DNA from: Parasitella parasitica
Lineage: Eukaryota; Mucoromycota; Mucoromycetes; Mucorales; Mucoraceae
Direction: 5' to 3'
NCBI GenBank assembly: GCA_025201805.1
Contig: MU619313.1
Span: 34,848-98,847, forward strand
Length of the DNA stretch: 64,000 bases
The position numbers and the translations under genes are program-made. Below the pieces are notes generated by a model. That model did no database searches, was not told the origin of the DNA, and was given only the letters and a program-made list of their open reading frames with translations. This document shows, in pieces, positions 50,386 to 63,326 of the stretch (positions within the stretch are counted from its first letter, which is position 1; each line of letters begins with the position of its first letter).

Positions 50386-53300
50386 CTAGTGTTTCTTATT
50401 TGGAGATTCTAGGCCGGAGAGATCTTCTTCCTCGTCATCTCTTTCTCTCTTTGTACCGATTACAACAACGGGTTCATTACTGATTTTGTTTGACTTGTTC
50501 TCATCCTCTGTGGCTGTAGCATTAGCCTCAGCCGTGTTGCCTTCGGAAAGATCATCCTGAGCAGCATCTGCTTCAGCGGTATTGTCTTCGGTGGCATCGG
50601 CTTCAACGGCATCAGCTTCTACAATGTCGGCTTCCACAATGTCAGCTTCAACAGGATCAGCAGGGTTAGGCTCAGAAGTAGTAGTTTCAACAGCAATAGT
50701 TTCTACAGAAGTGCTGTTGTTGGTTGCATCAGGTGCCACAACCTCTTCTTCAACATCCGAGAAATGGTCAAGAGACTCGGCATTTTTCTCTTCGTCATCT
50801 CTAGCCATTTCCTCAATTGCATCAGCTTCATTGTCAGCGGGTGGTGAGAGTATCTCTGGGTTTTCATTTTGGATATGGATCTCCACTTCAACGGGGACTT
50901 CATCCTTGTTCGATTGTTTATCCAATTCGCTTTCTTCTTCAACGAGTTCGGCATCAACTTGCATCGACGCAGCCGCTTCATCAGCGGTTTCAGCAGTACT
51001 TGTGACATCGGAAGTGGGAGGTATAGCCTCGTCATTAGATGGCTCTTCTGTTATAACTGGTTCCTCATCTTCTTGAGGGACAGGTGTGACAACAGGGGTA
51101 GTTATTGGTGTCAAAATTGGTGTATCTACTGAAGGTGGAACAGGCGTTGAAGACAGTTCTGCGGTATTGACGCTGGATGCAATAGCCTTTTTTAACAGAT
51201 TATTCTTTGAGGTTAAAATAGGGGATTTGGTTTGCACAGGAGAAACAGGACTAATGGAGACAGCAGGGCTACTGGGGGCAGAGCCAGTTGCAGCTGGAAT
51301 CCTGGGAGACGAGATGGGCGAACCGCCAACGTGGAACGGAGGAGCAGCAGGAGACAATGTCGTTGCTGGTTTTTGAGCCTTCAAGGTATCAATTTCTTTC
51401 TGAAGACGGACAGATTTGTTCTGTGCCATAGAAAGTTGAGCCTTGTAGCGATTTGCCTCAACAGATTGCTCGCTCAACTGTTTGCGAAGAGTGGTTAATT
51501 CCTCCTCCAATGCTGTGATTTTGGTAGTGGTTTCAGCTGTGTTTGCTCCACTAGCTTGAGTATTTTTCAACGCTTTTAGTTCTGCAATACATTGAGTATT
51601 CTTTTGTTGAATTCCACGAGCCTTTTTCAGGACATTGCTGTATTTTTGCTGTTCAAATCCGCATGTTAATGCCACAAAACATTTGTTTAATATGTGCTAT
51701 TAAAAATACCTCCAATGCGTCATATTCCTTTATCTTTTTCTCAAGTTCCTCTTGTCTCTGACCTAAAGATATCTCAGCAGTGGTTTTAGCCGAGTCTACT
51801 TTTTTGTTGACTTCATCCAGTTTAGCCTTGTCATCCTCTAGTTTTCTCACTTGGGCCTCAAGGGCTTCCTTTTCTTGGTTAAGTTTTTGGATGTCGGCCT
51901 TCTAGATAAAGTGTTAATTGGTAATTTGCCATCGATAAAAGCGGAGACGATGACTTACTGAGGTATTTGTGGAATTTGCAGACTCTGATTTCTTGGTCAA
52001 TTCCTCCAATTTAGAATTAGCAGCGCTGAATTTCTTCTTGAACTCCATGGCTAATCGACCTCTCTCGTAGTGTTTTTGAGTAAGTGACGCTATTTCTGTC
52101 TTATTGGTTTCAATCTGCTCTTGAAGCTCTTTGACAGTAGAATCAACAGCTGTTTTTTCCGCCGAGAGAGTTACCAGCTGTGCTCTAGCGGTCTCCAATT
52201 CAGCTTTCAAGCTCTCAATTTCAGCAGGATCGATTCTCTATGGACAAACATCAGACATCAAATAAGCAAAAGAAATAATTAAAAGGCATCTTACATTGTA
52301 TTTGGAAAGCAATTTAGCAGAGCGAGCAGTCCATTCTTTCTGGCTCTTTTGGAGGACGATAATTTCTGAATTGGCCTGGGCCAGTTCAGCTTCCAATGTA
52401 CAAACTTTAACTAAAAACGAGCAAGAAAGAAAAGAGTCAGTAGCTATGATGACAATGCACATCCAGACCACAAACCTTGAAGAGGAGAGATTTCAGCCTC
52501 CATCTTGGCTTGCTCATTGAGAGCCTTTTGCTTGGCTTCACGCAATTCTGTATTTTCCATAATCAAGGATTGGTTTTGAATCTTGAAGGCCTCGTATTGC
52601 ATCTTGTCACTAATGGCATTATCACTGGATTGCTGAGAAAGAGCTTTATTATCTTCACGAAGTCTTGATATATCAGCACGCAATGTTGCAGCTTGAGCCT
52701 GGATATTATCCAGCTCATTTTCTTTACGTCTAAGCTTGTTACGTTCATTTTGATAGTTCAACTCTGCAGCATCCTTTTCAATACGAAGGGTGGTGTTGGC
52801 TTCACGGAGCTGTTTGACAATCTCTTCAGTTGTAGCCATAAAGCCGGCGCGCTCAGGTCCGTTCTGCTTATCGTTGGCGCCAATCCATTCAGCGTGTTTA
52901 GCAATAAGATCAGCAACAGATTGAGCCAATTCTTCGTGCTGTTTGTTGAGAGTTGCCAGTCTCTGCTTCCAGCTTTCCTCAGACGTAGTTCTTTCATTAG
53001 ACTCATGCTCCAATTCGGATTTGAGAATGTCTTCTCGAGCAGAAATAGTAGCAATTGTGGCTTTATATTGCGAGATTTCAAACGTAAGATTGGACACATC
53101 GGAACGCAAAGCATTGATGGTCTGTCGCTGTTCCTCAGCGATCTTGGATTCGGCTTCAAATTTACATTCCACTTCAGCCAAAGCATTTGTCTTGGCTTCA
53201 ATAGACTGCTTCAAGCTGTCAATCTCGTCTTCTTTGGCAGTAACATCAACATCCAACATCTTCAGCTTTTCCTCCAGATTTGCTTTTTCCGCAGAGATTT

Positions 53301-56300
53301 CGGCTTGAGATGCAACAAACTTCTCCTTCAAAGCGTTGTATTCAGTAATGGAATTTTCAGCCTCTTGTTGGGCCATTTGTACAGACGCATTTCTTTCTTC
53401 AATATCCTTCAACAGCTTGTCGATAGTAGTTTGAGTATTTTTGATTAGTTGGTCGTGATCAGCATGATTGGCGGCAAGAAGCTTCTCCTTTTCAGCAATA
53501 ATTGCTTGATAGGCATTGTTGTCATCTTCTAAGGATCGAACACGATCTTCAGCTACAGCCAAGAGACGAACATGCTCCTCGCAAGTTGGAGAGGTAGTAA
53601 TATCAGCAGAGGCATTTTCAGCGCTAGACAAAGCAGATTTAAGTTGTTCTTCAGCAGTAACCAATTTTGTCTGAGCAATAATTCTTTCCTGAGTAGCATC
53701 AGAGAGTTTTTGCTCAATTTCCGCAATCTTGGACTTGAGTAAACGAACTTCAATAACAGACTCTTTGTACTTGTCCTGCATCTCGGTTTGATCAATCGAT
53801 TTGTAGTAGTCTAGTTGCTTCTCAGTAGTAACTAGCGTGTCACGAGCGTGTTGTAACTCACGGTTCAATCTTTCGATTGTTTCAAGCGATTGCTCATTGG
53901 AGTTTTTGTCGGCTGTGCTGGAGATATCCAGACGTGCCTGTAGTGCTTCTAATATCGAAACCATTTGACTCTTTTCAGACTTTTCTCTATCAATGTTTTC
54001 TTTGATGTCCTTATAAGCAACAGCAGTGGCGTCATAACGTGCCTTCAGTGTAATTTTCTCTTCAGACAGTAACTCGATTCTGCATTTTTGCTCTAATATT
54101 TCCCTACTGAGGTTTGACAATTCTTCGTCCTTTTGAGTGATGCGTTCATTTAAGAGGCTGTTGTTACGACCAAGAGATTTGCTATCTTGATCAGCGCGTT
54201 GGTATTGACTCGAAAGCTGCTCAATCTTCATCATCAAATTGCGCTTCTCTGCATTCAAATTGCTCAGGTTCTTCCTTGCTTCTCGCTCGGAATCTCGGCA
54301 AATAGACAATTCCTCTTTGAGCTTGTTCACTTCTTCTGAGGTCTCTTTACGATAAGCCTCCAAAGTGATATCCATTTCTTCATGTTGGCGTTTTTGAGCG
54401 TCTTGAATTTGGTGGAACTTTTCAGTAGCGTCCCCATCACCCAATTCACTTACGATTTTCTTGTAATTATCACATTCAGTAGTTGTGATCTGCAATTTAA
54501 ATTGTAAGTCTTTGATCTTTTCATCAAGCTCAGTGGTTGTTCGCTTAGCCTCGTCAAGAGCCGCTTTATACACATGGGTGTCACTATCTCGTGAAATCTC
54601 TGTAGAGCTAATTTTGTCTTGCGCTTCTCGAAGCTGTTGATTCAGTGTTCTAACTTCCAGAGTGAGGTCTTTGTTGATATCTTGAAGTTGTGCAACATTG
54701 TTAAACACAAGTTGATTATGAGGAATAGTGGGTTTTATCAGTGTATCACGTAACAAAGATGCAGTATCTTTGAGGCCTGCTGGAATAGGTTCGTTGCGTT
54801 TTTGAATCTCTGCCAAAAGATGCTGTAATTGATATGTGGTATCATTTAGGGTGGACGACAGATCCTCTTTCTCTTTTTGTAACGAGTTGTATCTGGTTTG
54901 CAGTTGAGTCTGGCTGTTCGAGATCTGTTTATTAACATCCTGCTGCTTCTTGAGTTCATTGGCTATGGATGAGTTCTTTTGTGCCGTTGCTTTCATCTCC
55001 TTGGACAGTCGATCAAATTTAACATTGCTTTCGTGTTGTTTGCGACTCAGCGTTTCAACAGTGCTGTTAAGATTGTTATTGCTCAGGATTGTAGCCTTGT
55101 ATTTTTCGCGAAGATCAAAGAAGTCTTGGAATATATCTTCAGGGCGTCTTTGTAGGTCTCGATACTCTTGCATCAAACGAAGCAAATTGGATGGCGGCTT
55201 TTCGCTTGTAGCCGAATCTGTAGCACCTGTCAATTGGCCAAAGTTTGCTTTACGAAGCTCTCTTTCTTGCAACAATTGTAATTCTAGCTCCTTGTTTTGC
55301 TTGATAATATCTTCCCTTTCACTGTTGATAACTTGAATCCTGGATTCGAATGTAGCAACTTTTTCATGAGTGTTAACAGTGTACTCGTTGTATATAGCTT
55401 CGAGCTCTCGGTAAGCTTTGCTGGTGCTGCCTAAACTTAATTCAAGCTGGTGAGTTTGCTGGGTGAGTTCTTCCAGCTTAAGTTCCACTTCATTCACACG
55501 GTTTCTGGCATGCTGAAGTTGAGTGCGAAGCTGGTCAGCTTGGTCAGCCAATTCATTCTTTTCAGATTGCAGATCGTTCATTTTTTCCAACAACTTTCTA
55601 CGCGAAGATTTCTAATGGCGTTATAATTCATTAGTATATTAATTAGTAGCCGAATATTAAGGTAGGTACGTACGCTGTTTTCATTGAGTTCATCATAGCT
55701 AGACTGAAGATGCTTGATTTGCGAGCTGAGCAAATTGATTCTGCTTTCTGTATTTTCAAGTTCGTTCTTCAAAGTTCGTTTGTCAGTCTTCAGCGAGTAT
55801 CAATTAGTACATGAATGTTAAATAACGCAATAACATTATGGCTTACTGTGAGCGTATTGACAAGCGAAGACATTTTCTCCATTTCGATAGACTTTTGTAT
55901 GATGGCTTGTCGTGAAGTGTTTAATTCTTGCTGTGTTTTGTTCAAAGCATCTACACATCATAACATGAGTTTCTTTTTTTTTTTCTTACGCAGGAAACAT
56001 CGAGAATTATGGCAGTTACCTCTCTGATGAGCTAATGATTCAAGATTAGAAGTCTCCCTTTCTCGCAGACGTCGTTCACTGTCGGTAAGCTCTTGTACTT
56101 TTTCGACTGCTTCCGCTTTACTTCGCTCAACTGCTGCTTTAACATCTGCTAATGTTTGCTTGTCTGATCTCTCTTTTTCCAAATCTATTACTATATAGTT
56201 GACGCTATTAATTAAAAAAAAGTTGATATGTAATCACATAATCAATTTACGTAAAGCCGCATTTCGTTTTGAAAGATTTTCCAGAGTAGTTTCTAGTTCG

Positions 56301-56451
56301 ACAATTCTCTGTTCAGTGTCATTTACACCCAAAGCTAATAGTAAAAAAAAAAAAAAAAACACAAGAGATTGGTGAGTTATTGAAGGCTGAATTGTCCATC
56401 GACATCGTTACCTCCTTTTAAGCGTTCAGAGTCTTCCTCTAAGCTAGCCAT
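50386..56451 (-). CDS. MLP1: TPR/Mlp1 nuclear pore basket protein
   Basis: A gene of about nine exons encoding roughly 1,850 residues that are almost entirely coiled coil, start MASLEEDSERLKGG at 56451. The blocks RLMQEYRDLQRRPEDIFQDF, AYKDIKENIDREKSE and a late KKARGIQQKNTQCIAELKAL match the TPR/MLP family. The last one is the conserved end of the coiled-coil rod. The C-terminal 300 residues are not coiled: P/S/T-rich and then acidic, with an imperfect VEAD-type repeat (residues encoded at about 50540-50660) and a final KRERDDEEEDLSGLESPNKK. Mlp1/TPR forms the filaments of the nuclear basket and takes part in mRNA quality control. Size is close to yeast Mlp1. Many antisense ORFs here are shadows. 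Confidence 0.88.
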
Positions 56452-59400
56452 GGTACACTGATTTTATTTGTATGGACAAGAAGAAGAAACAAAGAAAAAA
56501 AATCAATCAGGACGCGTGAACTCGTCCTGCTGTGCCGGATGCAGATGACATCACAAATGTGAACAAAAGAGCAACATCTAATCAATGGTAACTCAATGAA
56601 CCGCTATGCGATAAGGTTGCCATACTAAGACACGACAAAGTATGTCTTGTTGTATGAAATTTTGGAAAATCTAATGCTTCAATTCAATGTTCAAATGCAA
56701 AAAGAGACTTGACATTTAACTATCAAGACTAATCTCCAACAGCGCGCGATTCAATATAAGAAGCCAAAATCTCTTTGCATCTAAACAATTACTACTTCAA
56801 GGGGCACAAACACAATCAAAGCGTAAGCTTCAGCTCATTGCGCCAAAACAAGGATCTACTGTGAGACATCCTTTCACATTATTTTTGCTTGCCAACCATT
56901 TATAGCCGAGCGTCAACTTAGATTGATTATTCATGTCCATTTGAGACCCAACATGTAAAGAAGAAGAAATTTTAGTGACTATGGATTTACGACTAGGGAC
57001 CAATGAGACAAACCATGATCTTCAGATTCAGCGACATGGAATCGTCTATAAAAGAGAGCTTCAGCCGAGCAAACATTTGCTTTTTCCTTTAGCTTGCATT
57101 TTTCTGAAAAATAAACGTTACCAGTATAGGGCGCAGGAAAAGATTCGTTTTGTACGCTGAAAGTACTTTGTTAAGTATGAGTAACTACTGGGAGAATCTT
57201 TTCTCAATAATCTGTGCATATCCTAAGGTGACTCAAGCTTGAAAAAGTGATTGTTTGATTTTGGGCTTTGGTTTACTTGATCCTTGAGTTAATGCTTCGG
57301 CAAGCGCTCGGTGATGGTGCCTTAGCCTTCAAACTTTCTGGATGATATATTCCTACGCCTAAGGTAGATACTATGTATCCATTACCCCAGGCAAAACCAT
57401 ATCACTGCCATTCTTCTTTTTTACATTATAAAGTTTAAATGAAAAAAAATTTTTTTTTTATCAAGTGTGGCTTTTTGGCTGCACATTTTGAGAGAATGAG
57501 CTACTATATTAGCGAACGATAGGTAAGACGGTGGCTCAAAAAGTTCCGTAATGGAGACGCATCTCTTGAAAATGAGGATGGAGTAATAGGACATAAAGTA
57601 ATGACTTGAAGTAATTGTTTCCCTAAAAAAAAAAAAGATTAGGATCATCTCAACTTAATGATGATAAAATGAGCGTATAATTTTACTTGTGGTGATAAAT
57701 GGTTGTTTTATATCAATAAAGCACACTCAGGAAGATGGATTGATAAAGATCTAAAGCAGTCTTTATTCACACAAAGTGCAACTTAAGATATGGTGGTATC
57801 ATGGTGGATTGATCCATTACAATCTCTTCGAAGAAAGTGAAATTATCAACGCAACTCGTTATTGCAAGAAAATGAAGTTATTCTCCTACATAAAAACGCC
57901 AAACCTCACAGACTTAATGAATGATGAAAACTTAACAAATAGAATCCAAATCAGATGAAACCGTCCTAGTATTGTTTCGCATATATCTAATATGTTATTC
58001 TTTGTTGCTATGGCTACGTATTTGTAATAAATTGCTTTAATCTTTACAGAAAATATTTTACTAATCCACCAAAGTTGCAAGGTATTAGATAACAAAAAAC
58101 GTCCTTTTACATCTGCTTGATTGACGAGTAATGAAAAGCAATATATTTGGGGCATCTAATACTGGATTAGAGTGTAGATATCATAGTCAAATGTCTTTTT
58201 TTAACATTTTATACCTGATCTTGGTGAAATGAGGCCTCTGACAGCACCCAAAAGCATACCAAACGAATACTCTCGTTCCATAGACTCATTTCGAGTACAT
58301 TTCTTGGATTTTTTCAGACCTAAATTTTAACTCGAATTTTGCCTTATGAGACCTCGTCTGAAAAGCCATTTTTTACAAAAGTCCATATTTTAGCCGAAAA
58401 ACAAGATTTTTTCAAGGTGCCTTTTAGGAACCATATGTGTGAGAAACTGCCCTCTACGTTATGGTGGCTTTTATTTTAAAGTTTCCAGCCAAGTTTAAAG
58501 GCTTACCATGGAAAAACAAAAAATTATGAAATCATAAATAACAAAGGTTTTCAAACATAAAATGCTTTTTTCAAAAATAGTATCATCAAAGCTCAAATTT
58601 TCACAGAATTTTTCATTAGTATACATCCTGCACTTGACCATACCATTGGACCGTGAAAACTCTTTATATGTTTAGGGAATGGCAAATGGACCCAAAACTT
58701 GGCTGCTTTGCAACCGTGTATTAAAACTCAGGCGTTTGGCTGTTTTGAACAGATTCAACTTTTGTAGTGGTTAATCAAGCGAATAGCACATGCTTCATGA
58801 CTTGTCTCTCAGTTGCTGACATATCTAAGCAGTTGGATTAATTATAAAAAAGTGGAATTTTTAATTGTAAAGGTCAATAACTGAAATAAACTAGGCTACA
58901 AGCCTCCCACCCTTCGCACAAACAGCTACAGAAATAAGCAATTAAAGCTTTGGTTTTAATTTCACAAGATAATCATGACGAACATTCAAGTATGTCTGCA
59001 GAAGCATCATATAGAGATTTTTTTCAAGCACTGTACAGTGCTATTTTAAATAGCTTTTGTTCAACGCAAACGATTTATCGCCTAATAGCAACGCCAAAAC
59101 TGGCAATCGCTTTGACATTATTTAAAATTTTTAGGGGAACATACGCATTAAGCCTCAAAATACGTTTATTAGCTGATCAAAAGTTGAGTTAAAAGGGGGT
59201 TTTTAATGCTTTGAGCTGAACGTTATAAATAAAAATGAAATGAATGGCAGTAAAAATTACGAATTACAAGGCAAAATCAGTTGAGCAACTAGCGCAGTAA
59301 AACTTTGCGTCCTTGATAATGAGCCACACGATACTGCAAAATGTTCAAAATGGTCCTATCCCAAAGAGACCGTGCGATGGTAACTAAGTTTTACCATACA

Positions 59401-59616
59401 TTTATACAACGTAAGTCTTTCCCTGTCATTTTTAATAGATAAAATTCATTATTTTATCACCCACCGATCCAACCAAACATATCAAGCCATAGCAGCTTTG
59501 TTTTAGTGACTGAAAGTCCATCAACAGAAACGCCTATTTAAGGTAACATCACGAAACAGGACTAAAAATTTTACCTTTTTTTTTCAATTCTCCTTTTTTA
59601 ACAGATATACACATAA
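56452..59616. other. Long AT-rich spacer with a mariner relic
   Basis: These 3.2 kb contain no intact gene. A decayed mariner transposase fragment lies at about 57480-57958. The part at 58180-59500 is AT-rich, with frequent poly-A/T runs and no recognised coding content. One open frame of about 80 codons at 58950-59192 lacks an ATG and a family. The KAP123 promoter occupies the end. Confidence 0.5.
57480..57958 (+). pseudogene. Relic of a Tc1/mariner-type transposase
   Basis: Three stretches in shifting frames look like mariner transposase. They are RRWLKKFRNGDASLENEDG near 57523-57580 (end of the helix-turn-helix domain, cf. RW..RF..GD..LED), CGDKWLFYINKAHSGRWIDK near 57680-57750 (catalytic-domain GDE.W..Y.N motif), and LKIWWYHGGLIHYNL followed by INATRYCKKM near 57782-57870 (cf. 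WWD..G.IHYELL.....INA..YC..L). Stops and frame changes separate them, so the copy is dead. Terminal repeats were not identified. Confidence 0.65.
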
Positions 59617-62600
59617 ATGGAGGTAAGAATATACGAACAAGCAAAAATCTGTTTTTAATCGAGAATGGCTCGGAATGAAATAGCAATATCTTGCAGGTCT
59701 TGACGACGTTTTGACAAAGTTGGCTCAAGCCCAGGATTCTGAAACTATCAGGCAGGTAAGCATTATGATGAGAAAGAGAGAGAGAGAGACAAGGAGAGAG
59801 TAATTTATCAGAGTGTATAGGCCACCTCCATCTTAAATACACAGTACTACACTACTGCTGATTGTATCCTTGCTCTTGTGGAAATCATTTCTAGATCGCA
59901 TAGTTTTCCAGTACGTCAATTAGCCGCTGTCGAGTTACGCAAAAGAGTCTCCAAATGGTGGTCTCAGGTGCCTGAAGCCAACAAGGTAAACCTGCGTGAT
60001 CAGTTGCTGAACATTGCTCTCAGTGAATCCAAGTAAGTCTTGTAAGTACATGTGTATTTGGGAGGCTAAATCTTGTCGTCTATAAACAGTGCCCCTGTCC
60101 GCCACTCCATTGCAAGAGTCATTTCTTCAGTTGCCAGCATTGACATGCCCGATGAGAAATGGCCTAATTTGCTGAAATTCTTGCATGAATCCTGTGCTAG
60201 TCCAAACGCTTCTCACCGTGAAATAGGTATTTATTGTTTGTATACCTTGTTTGAAGCCATTGCGGATTTGTTCATGAACAACATTGCTTCGCTGTTTGAT
60301 CTCTTTAACAAATCGATTGTGGATCCTGAAAGCAAAACCGTCAGAGTCACAACAGTTTTAGTCTTGGGCAGGCTTTCTGAATTCATTGATAGCGAGGATA
60401 AGTCTACCATTGTAAGTTTAGAGAGGTTTCAAAAGGATTATGCTATTAACAATGTCTTGTAGAAAATGTTCAAAGCCATTATTCCCAGCATGGTCAATGT
60501 CCTGGAACAATGTATAAACGATGGCGATGAGGAAAATTGCGCCAAGATTTTCGAAGTCTTTGATACTCTATTGATGCTGGTAAAGTACATCAACCCGCAG
60601 GAAACAAAAGTGTTTCATAGGATCTAACAGTGCGGATGCAATAGGATGCGCCTTTGCTTAACGATCATTTAGCCAACTTGGTCGACTTTTTCTTGAACAT
60701 TGGCGCCAATACTGAGCTGGATGACTCTCTCCGTGTATTTGCCTTGTCATTTTTGATGTGGACAGCTGTCTAGTAAGTGATTTCCTCTAGCTATAGTCAA
60801 GTATCACTGATACTGACACATATACCGTGCGCCTAGCAAACAAAACAAGATCAGGCATTTGAAGTTGGTTGGTCATATCATAGAGAAATTAATGCCCATC
60901 GGCACTGAAGAAGATCCAGAGGACGTTGATGACGATTCTGCATCTCGCGTAAGTTTAAGAAAGGGAGAAATCAACTGAAATCATGCGTACTCATGTTTTC
61001 ATGCTTGAAATGTGTAGCTGGCATACAAAGTACTGAACGCTTTAGCCACCAACATCCCCCCTCAACAAGTGTTCCCTTTGGTCATGCCATTTGTTTTGAA
61101 CTATATGCAAAATCCTAATCCCAACTACCGTAAAGCCGCCATGATGGCATTTGCCGTTACTGTTGAAGGCTGCACGGATATCATCGCCAACAAACTGAGC
61201 GAGCACCTCCCTCTTGTCTGCACTGGTCTTCAAGATCCCGAGATTGTTGTTCGTCGTGCTGCTTGCATGGCTCTTGGTTGTCTCGCTGAAGAATTGCCCG
61301 TTGACATCTCGGAACATCACCAAGTCTTGCTGCCCCTTGTCTTTAATCTTATGAACGACAACAATCCCGAAGTAACCAAGCACGCTTGCAACGCACTCGA
61401 TGCTATTCTCGAGGGTCTTGGTTCAGACATTGTTCAGTACCTCCAATTGCTGATGGAAAAACTCTTGTTCCTTTTGGACAATGCTGCCGAGACTGAAACT
61501 CGTGCCACCGTCATTGCTGCGATCGGCAGTGCTGCCCATGCTGCAGGCGATGCGTTCCAGCCTTACTTTGGTCAGGTCATGCCTCGAATTCTCCAGTTCA
61601 TGTCCCTGAACGAATCGGCTGACGATCAACTGCTCCGTGGAGTAGCTACTGACACTGCTGGCTCGATTGCTGAAGCTGCCGGTGCCGAGCTGTTCAGGCC
61701 TTATGTCCAAGGTTTAATGACACTAGCCGTAGAACAGCTCAAACTGGACTCTCCCCGCCTCCGCGAATGCTCGTTTGCCTTATTCTCCAACTTTGCCCGT
61801 GTCTTTGGCGAAGAATTTGCGCCCTTTTTACCCACTATCGTTCCTGAAATCTTGACTTCTTGCAAGATTGAAGAGAAGAACGAAAATGTTCTTGACGAAG
61901 AAGTTGACTTGACTACAGGCGGCATGGATGATGATTTAGATGAGGATTTCGAAAACTTTAATTTCAATTCTGCCATTGCCGATGAAAAGGAATTTGCTGT
62001 TGATGCGTTGGGCGAGCTCTTTGCCAATACCAAATCCCACTTCTTGCCTTATGCTGATGAAGCTCTCTTGGAATTGCAGAAATTGACTGGCCATCTCTTT
62101 GAAGGCGTCCGCAAATCTGCCACTCAAAGCTTGTTTACCTTCCTCAAGACCTTTTATACCATGTCTAACCCTGGTCCTTGGACTGTGGGTATCCCTGCTA
62201 CTTATGCCATTCACGATAATGTCCAAAGTTTGATAAACACCACTATCCCCATGACACTGGAGCTTTGGAAGGAGGAGGACGATCGCTCCGTAGTTGCTCA
62301 AACCTGCCAAGAGTTTGTCGCTGCGCTCCGTTTGATGGGTCCCATCCTCGTTGCCGATTGCCTTGAGGATATCTCTGGAAACCTCTTGGAAATCTTCCAA
62401 AAGAAATCCATCTGTCAGCAGGCCTTTGACGATGGCGACTACGAGGAGGAAGACGATGAATTGGAATCCGAATCCCTGTTGATCACATCTGCTGGGGACC
62501 TCGTTGCTGCTTTGTGTGAGGCAGTTGGTCCCAACTTTGTCAACTACTTTTCGGTGTATATGCCTCTCATTAGCAAATATTACAAGCCTACCAAAACTCA

Positions 62601-63198
62601 GTCTGAAAGAGCTATGGCTGTCGGATGTTTGGGCGAATGCATTAGTGGCCTCAAGACATCCATCTCACCTTATACTGCGCCTTTAATGAAAATCTTTGTC
62701 AAGGCTTGTAGCGATGAGGATGAACTTGTTCGTAGTAATGCTGCATTTGCTCTTGGTTGCTTAGCTTTGCACACCCAAGTTGATCTGAGCAACGAGTATC
62801 CTGCTCTTTTGAATGCCCTTTCGCCTTTGTTCAGCAATCAAACTTTACCCAATACCGTAGACAATGCTGCTGGCGCTACTGCTCGTTTAATTTTGGCGCG
62901 TCCTGGCTCAGTTCCATTAGATCAAGTTCTACCCACATTTACCAATGCCCTGCCTTTGAAAGCAGACTTTGAGGAAAACCAGCCTGTCTTTGATTGCATT
63001 TTCCAGCTATTCAATGCCAACAACCCTTTTGTTCTTGGAAATCTGCCTCAATTCCTGCACATCTTTACCCAAGTCCTTTCAGATGAAGATCAGCTGAAGG
63101 AAGCCACTCGTGGCCATTTAATTGAACTTGTTCGTCATTTGAGCACACAATCTCCCGAACTCAACATTGGTTCTAGCGATTTAGCTCGCTTCTTGTAG
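59617..63198 (+). CDS. KAP123: KAP123/importin-4-type karyopherin beta
   Basis: This gene has about nine exons. The first coding exon is just ATGGAG, and an acceptor at about 59692 joins it to CAATATCTTGCAGG so that the product starts MEQYLAGLDDVLTKLAQAQD. The importin-beta N-terminal segment follows (PVRQLAAVELRKRVSKWW), then about 20 HEAT repeats. These include AAMMAFAVTVEGCTD, VRRAACMALGCLAEE and VRSNAAFALGCLALHT. An acidic loop with DDDLDEDFENFNFNSA sits near residue 640, and another acidic loop (DDGDYEEEDDELESE) lies about 160 residues further on. Kap123/IPO4 imports ribosomal proteins and histones H3/H4 through the pore. Length of about 1,070 residues fits. The gene converges with COX15; the spacer has A runs. 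Confidence 0.93.
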
Positions 63199-63326
63199 GA
63201 AAAGACTAGCACAATTATTTCCTTTAATATTCCTCTTCAAAGTTTAATTCAATATGTATCATTATAAATTATGCTCTTAATAAAGCAAACCAAAAAAAAA
63301 ACAAAAAAAAAAAAAAAAGCCGTTTA

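Noticed and set aside
50582-51076. Serine-rich plus-strand frame of 164 codons
   Set aside because: Antisense shadow of the acidic, alanine-rich MLP1 tail; composition is explained by the opposite strand.
52693-53448. Open frame of 251 codons on the plus strand
   Set aside because: It is antisense to the MLP1 coiled-coil exon. Its composition (F, L, S-rich) is the mirror of K/E/Q codons, with no domain or splice context.
58950-59192. Frame of 80 codons in the long spacer
   Set aside because: It begins without ATG in an AT-rich region and shows no domain. Treated as chance.
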